This document shows, piece by piece, positions 15,290-17,456 of a stretch of 17,456 bases of DNA. The position numbers and the translations under genes are program-made. Under the pieces are notes generated by a model. That model did not search any database. It was not told the DNA's origin and was given only the letters and a program-made list of their open reading frames with translations. Source of the stretch: Gallionella sp. UBA6045 (GTDB lineage: Bacteria > Pseudomonadota > Gammaproteobacteria > Burkholderiales > Gallionellaceae). The stretch lies in NCBI GenBank assembly GCA_002429165.1, contig DIYV01000001.1, forward strand, positions 17,699 to 35,154. The letters are read 5' to 3'. Numbering within the stretch: the first letter of the stretch is position 1; each line of letters starts with the position of its first letter.

Positions 15290-15467
15290 AGCCTTCGTTT
15301 GCTAATAATGGTGGCAGACAACGGTTTCATTGCGGCCATGCTCTTCCCAATTCAAACATCCTCACCTAGGACGCGCGCCGTATGCCAAAGCTAAGCTTGG
15401 GTTAAAATTAGAATAGTTTCTCTGCACACTTTTCAAACCCACTTTGATTCTCGATTCCCACACGCCG

Positions 15468-16667
15468 ATGCGTATCGTACAGCTTCGCCAACGCCTGCAT
15501 GATCTCGGCGCCAAGCCGTGCCACGAAGATCGCCTGCTGCGCGGCTGGTCCCAGGTCGGCTCATACGACAGGGTGCATAGCCCGGCTGAATCATTCTTTC
15601 CGCTTGCGCTGCGCAACGAGTTGCCCGCCATCGAGGCGGAGTTGAGTGGATTGGCCCGCCTGTGCAGCGAACACCCCGCCGGTAAGGGCGTTGCGCGGCT
15701 GCTGGTGGAGCTAAATGACGGACAGATGGTGGAGAGCGTGCTCTTGCCGCGGGGCGGGCTGTGCGTATCGACGCAGGTGGGATGTGCGGTGGGCTGCGTG
15801 TTCTGCATGAGCGGTCGCGCCGGCCTGCTGCGCCAGCTTGGCAGCGCCGAGATCGTCGCCCAGGTGGTGCTCGCGCGCAAGCGCCGCGCGGTGAGCAAGG
15901 TGGTGTTCATGGGCATGGGCGAACCGGCGCACAATCTCGACAACGTGCTCGAAGCGATCCAGTTGCTCGGCACACAGGGAAATATCGGTCACAAGAATCT
16001 GGTGTTATCTACGGTGGGCGATTTGCGGGTGTTTGAACGGTTGATGGATGCGGATTATCCGTCAGGCTCAAACCCCCTCCAGCTCCCCCTTGTCAGGGGG
16101 AGAGCAGAGTCAGCTCCTCCCCCGAAGGAACAACTAGCCATTCGACTAAGCTGTCACAAGACAACAGCAAAGTCGCTGGTTATGACAAGGGGAGGTGGGG
16201 AGGGGTTGGGGCGAGAGGACGAACGCGAGAAGCAATCTTCCATTCCTGCGGTCAAACCCGCGCTCGCGCTTTCGCTGCACACTACCGATGCGGCACTGCG
16301 CGCTAAGCTGCTGCCGCGTGCACCGCAGATTGCAATCGAGGAACTGGTGGAACACGCCGAGGCGTATGCGCGCGCCACTTCCTATCCGGTGCAATACCAA
16401 TGGACGTTGATCGAGGGCGTCAACGACAGCGACGCCGAGCTGGAGCGGATCGCGCAACTGCTCTCGGGGAAATACGCTGTGATGAACTTCATCCCGTTCA
16501 ACGCGGTCGACGGACTGGCCTATCGCCGTCCTTCAGCCGAACGCACGGCGTTGATGGCGCACTCCCTGAACCGTCTGGGCATCCTTGCACGGATACGCGA
16601 TTCGGCAGGGCAGGAGATCGAAGGGGCGTGCGGGCAGTTGCGCGCACGGGCGGCGAAAGCAAAATAA
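15468..16667 (+). CDS. RlmN-type radical SAM RNA methyltransferase with in-frame repeat insertion
   Basis: 399 residues from ATG 15468. Radical SAM cluster CAVGCVFC has cysteines at 106, 110 and 113, with Cys99 seven residues before; a C-terminal Cys388 lies in GACGQL. These correspond to the iron-sulfur ligands and the two mechanistic cysteines of RlmN. FMGMGEPAHNLDNVLEAI and PALALSLHTTDAALRAKLLPRAP are family signatures. The protein should methylate C2 of an adenosine in 23S rRNA or tRNA; it is a paralog-type member with a short N-terminus. Between residues about 194 and 265 lies an extra Pro/Arg/Gly-rich segment absent from relatives, encoded by a palindromic DNA element (see repeat). The ATG at 15468 is preferred over TTG 15444. 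A strong hairpin follows the stop. Confidence 0.9.
   Translation: MRIVQLRQRLHDLGAKPCHEDRLLRGWSQVGSYDRVHSPAESFFPLALRNELPAIEAELSGLARLCSEHPAGKGVARLLVELNDGQMVESVLLPRGGLCVSTQVGCAVGCVFCMSGRAGLLRQLGSAEIVAQVVLARKRRAVSKVVFMGMGEPAHNLDNVLEAIQLLGTQGNIGHKNLVLSTVGDLRVFERLMDADYPSGSNPLQLPLVRGRAESAPPPKEQLAIRLSCHKTTAKSLVMTRGGGEGLGREDEREKQSSIPAVKPALALSLHTTDAALRAKLLPRAPQIAIEELVEHAEAYARATSYPVQYQWTLIEGVNDSDAELERIAQLLSGKYAVMNFIPFNAVDGLAYRRPSAERTALMAHSLNRLGILARIRDSAGQEIEGACGQLRARAAKAK
16071..16207 (+). repeat. Palindromic repeat element inserted in frame inside the RlmN-like gene
   Basis: The left arm at 16071-16094 (AACCCC...CCCCCTTGTC) and right arm at 16184-16207 (GACAAGGGG...GGGGTT) are imperfect inverted copies of about 24 bases. 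An inner hairpin pairs GGGGGAG near 16096 with CTCCTCCCCC near 16114-16123. The element is about 140-180 bases, keeps the reading frame and contributes roughly 60 residues (GSNPLQLPLVRGRAESAPPP and beyond). The C-rich and G-rich arms look like REP-type or MITE-type intergenic repeats. Exact borders are uncertain. Confidence 0.75.
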
Positions 16668-16707
16668 ACGGGCCAGTCTGGAATGTTTTTCCAGTCCGGC
16701 CGTTTTT
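16666..16707 (+). terminator. Terminator between RlmN-like and S24 genes
   Basis: Directly after the stop a long imperfect stem pairs AAACGGGCCAGTCTGGAA (16666-16683) with TTCCAGTCCGGCCGTTT (16689-16705), followed by T residues. On the minus strand the continuation is also T-rich, so it may serve both convergent genes. Confidence 0.75.
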
Positions 16708-16745
16708 CTACTTGGCCAGATTCTTGTTGCGCAGCGTCTGGCCGG

Positions 16746-17129
16746 TTACTCCACGTAGTATTTGACCGCCTTGCGCGAGCCGGGTTTCTTCTTGTGGGTG
16801 ACCACGCCCTTGACCGCATCCAGGCCGGAGATGGCAATCTCGGGATAGGCGGGATTGAGCGCATGCAGCCGCCAGCCGCCCTGGGCATCGCGTCTGAGCT
16901 GCCGGAAGATGTGTTCCTCGTTCACCCAGCCGATCACGAACCAGCCATCTATTGCCGGCACACCCATCTCGATGACCAATATCTCACCCTCGATGAACTC
17001 GGGTGCCATGCTGTCGCCCAGCACCATCAGCGCGACGATCTCGGTTTCTGAACAGCTGCTTCCGGTCAGGGGGTGATCCTGCGCAGTGGCGGAAACGACG
17101 GGGATGTTGATGGGCTTGCGAGTAGTCAT
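16746..17129 (-). CDS. S24/LexA-fold peptidase-like protein without DNA-binding domain
   Basis: 127 residues from ATG 17129. The LexA/UmuD-like fold is marked by VLGDSMAPEFIEGEILVIE, with the catalytic-type Ser at residue 40, and by EEHIFRQLRRDAQGGWRLHALNPAYP. LexA, UmuD and phage repressors use a Ser-Lys pair; in the aligned strand (VKRL in LexA) this protein has FRQL, with Arg at about 76 where Lys would be expected. Peptidase activity is therefore doubtful, although my alignment is by eye. It lacks the N-terminal helix-turn-helix of LexA, like UmuD, and no umuC follows. The open frame reaches 17216 at a TTG, but the ATG before MTTRKPINIPVV matches short relatives better. Convergent with the RlmN-like gene. 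Confidence 0.75.
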   Translation of the reverse strand: MTTRKPINIPVVSATAQDHPLTGSSCSETEIVALMVLGDSMAPEFIEGEILVIEMGVPAIDGWFVIGWVNEEHIFRQLRRDAQGGWRLHALNPAYPEIAISGLDAVKGVVTHKKKPGSRKAVKYYVE

Positions 17130-17219
17130 AGGGGGCGCTCTCAGGTTGAACGGGACGGCATAAACTTCAAATCCGGAATTAAAGGGGGCCGCATCGAAAT
17201 GCTTATTATGAAACAAATT

Positions 17220-17260
17220 ATACGGGCCAGCCGGGTGTAATTTACCGAACCGGCCCGTAT
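17220..17260 (-). terminator. Terminator of the acyl-CoA synthetase-type gene
   Basis: A perfect 9-base stem (ATACGGGCC at 17220-17228 with GGCCCGTAT at 17252-17260) with additional inner pairing lies eight bases beyond the stop codon. On the minus strand it is followed by AATTTGTTTC. This is a probable rho-independent terminator. Confidence 0.7.
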
Positions 17261-17267
17261 GCCTATT

Positions 17268-17456
17268 CTACTTCACCATTTTCTTGCCGCGCAGCACCTC
17301 GATGATCTCCGGGATTACGCCCGGATCGTCGATGGTCGACGGCACCATGTATTCCTTGCCGTTGACGATGTTGGCCAGGGTCTTGCGCAGCGTCTTGCCG
17401 GAACGGGTCTTGGGCAATCTGGCCAGCACCACGGTGTCCTTGTAACAGGTGATCGC
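17268..17456 (-). CDS. Propionyl-CoA synthetase-like C-terminal end (partial)
   Basis: The frame enters from the right edge and ends at TAG (17268-17270), giving 62 residues of a C-terminus; the start is outside the window. It contains LPKTRSGKTLRKTLANI, the A10-type motif of the ANL superfamily with the catalytic lysine in SGK, then YMVPSTIDDPGVIPEIIEVL. The phrase GKEYxxPSTIDDP resembles propionyl-CoA synthetase (PrpE) more than acetyl-CoA synthetase, which usually ends GDTSTLADP. It would activate a short-chain acid to its CoA thioester with ATP in the cytoplasm. The assignment between PrpE and Acs-like paralogs is moderate. Confidence 0.75.
   Translation of the reverse strand, partial: AITCYKDTVVLARLPKTRSGKTLRKTLANIVNGKEYMVPSTIDDPGVIPEIIEVLRGKKMVK

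Noticed and set aside
15398..15414. Possible promoter (TTGGGT, TAGAAT) before the RlmN-like gene
   Set aside because: The two elements are too close for a sigma-70 promoter, and other pairings at 17-base spacing have poor -35 matches.

Overview
The window reads as chromosomal DNA of a Gram-negative bacterium, most likely a betaproteobacterium. The gene families (Tex, DUF924, HopJ-like, YhbW-type luciferase-like oxidoreductase, CNNM/CorC-type membrane protein, PrpE-like synthetase) and moderately GC-rich codon use fit the Gallionellaceae/Nitrosomonadales. That placement is an inference from protein character, not a proven assignment. There is no rRNA, tRNA, CRISPR array or intact transposase.

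Layout. 1-213: tail of a VIT/CCC1-type metal transporter (+). 385-1806: DHA2-type MFS exporter (+). 1833-1921: a short decayed piece of a methyltransferase gene (-), touching the stop codon of a CorC/CNNM-type membrane protein (1922-3237, -) that is split by a one-base frameshift. 3365-4087: an intact methyltransferase (-), paralogous to the decayed piece. 4382-5025: a small lipoprotein and a DUF2905 membrane protein (+). 5172-5615: a winged-helix regulator and a 39-residue membrane peptide (-). 5762-6751: luciferase-like oxidoreductase (-), divergent from an EamA exporter (6921-7826, +), then a HopJ-family protein, a mercaptopyruvate-type sulfurtransferase, a protein kinase fused to a diguanylate cyclase (9413-11128) and a DUF924 protein, all +. 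11722-14070: tex (-). 14245-15289: a scar region with gene tails resembling DUF924 and EamA, a frameshifted brnT toxin gene and an intact antitoxin-like gene fused to a DUF2188-like domain. 15468-16667: an RlmN-type radical SAM methyltransferase carrying an in-frame palindromic repeat insertion. 16746-17129: an S24/LexA-fold protein (-). 17268-17456: end of a propionyl-CoA-synthetase-like gene (-).

Most genes are single units or short pairs and do not form one pathway. The coherent theme is genome remodelling. Three gene-end fragments have a full-length relative elsewhere in the same window, two genes are broken by single-base frameshifts, and one essential-looking enzyme fold tolerates a translated repeat. 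The most interesting candidates are the repeat inside the RlmN-like gene, the kinase-GGDEF fusion, and the toxin-dead/antitoxin-alive brnT locus.
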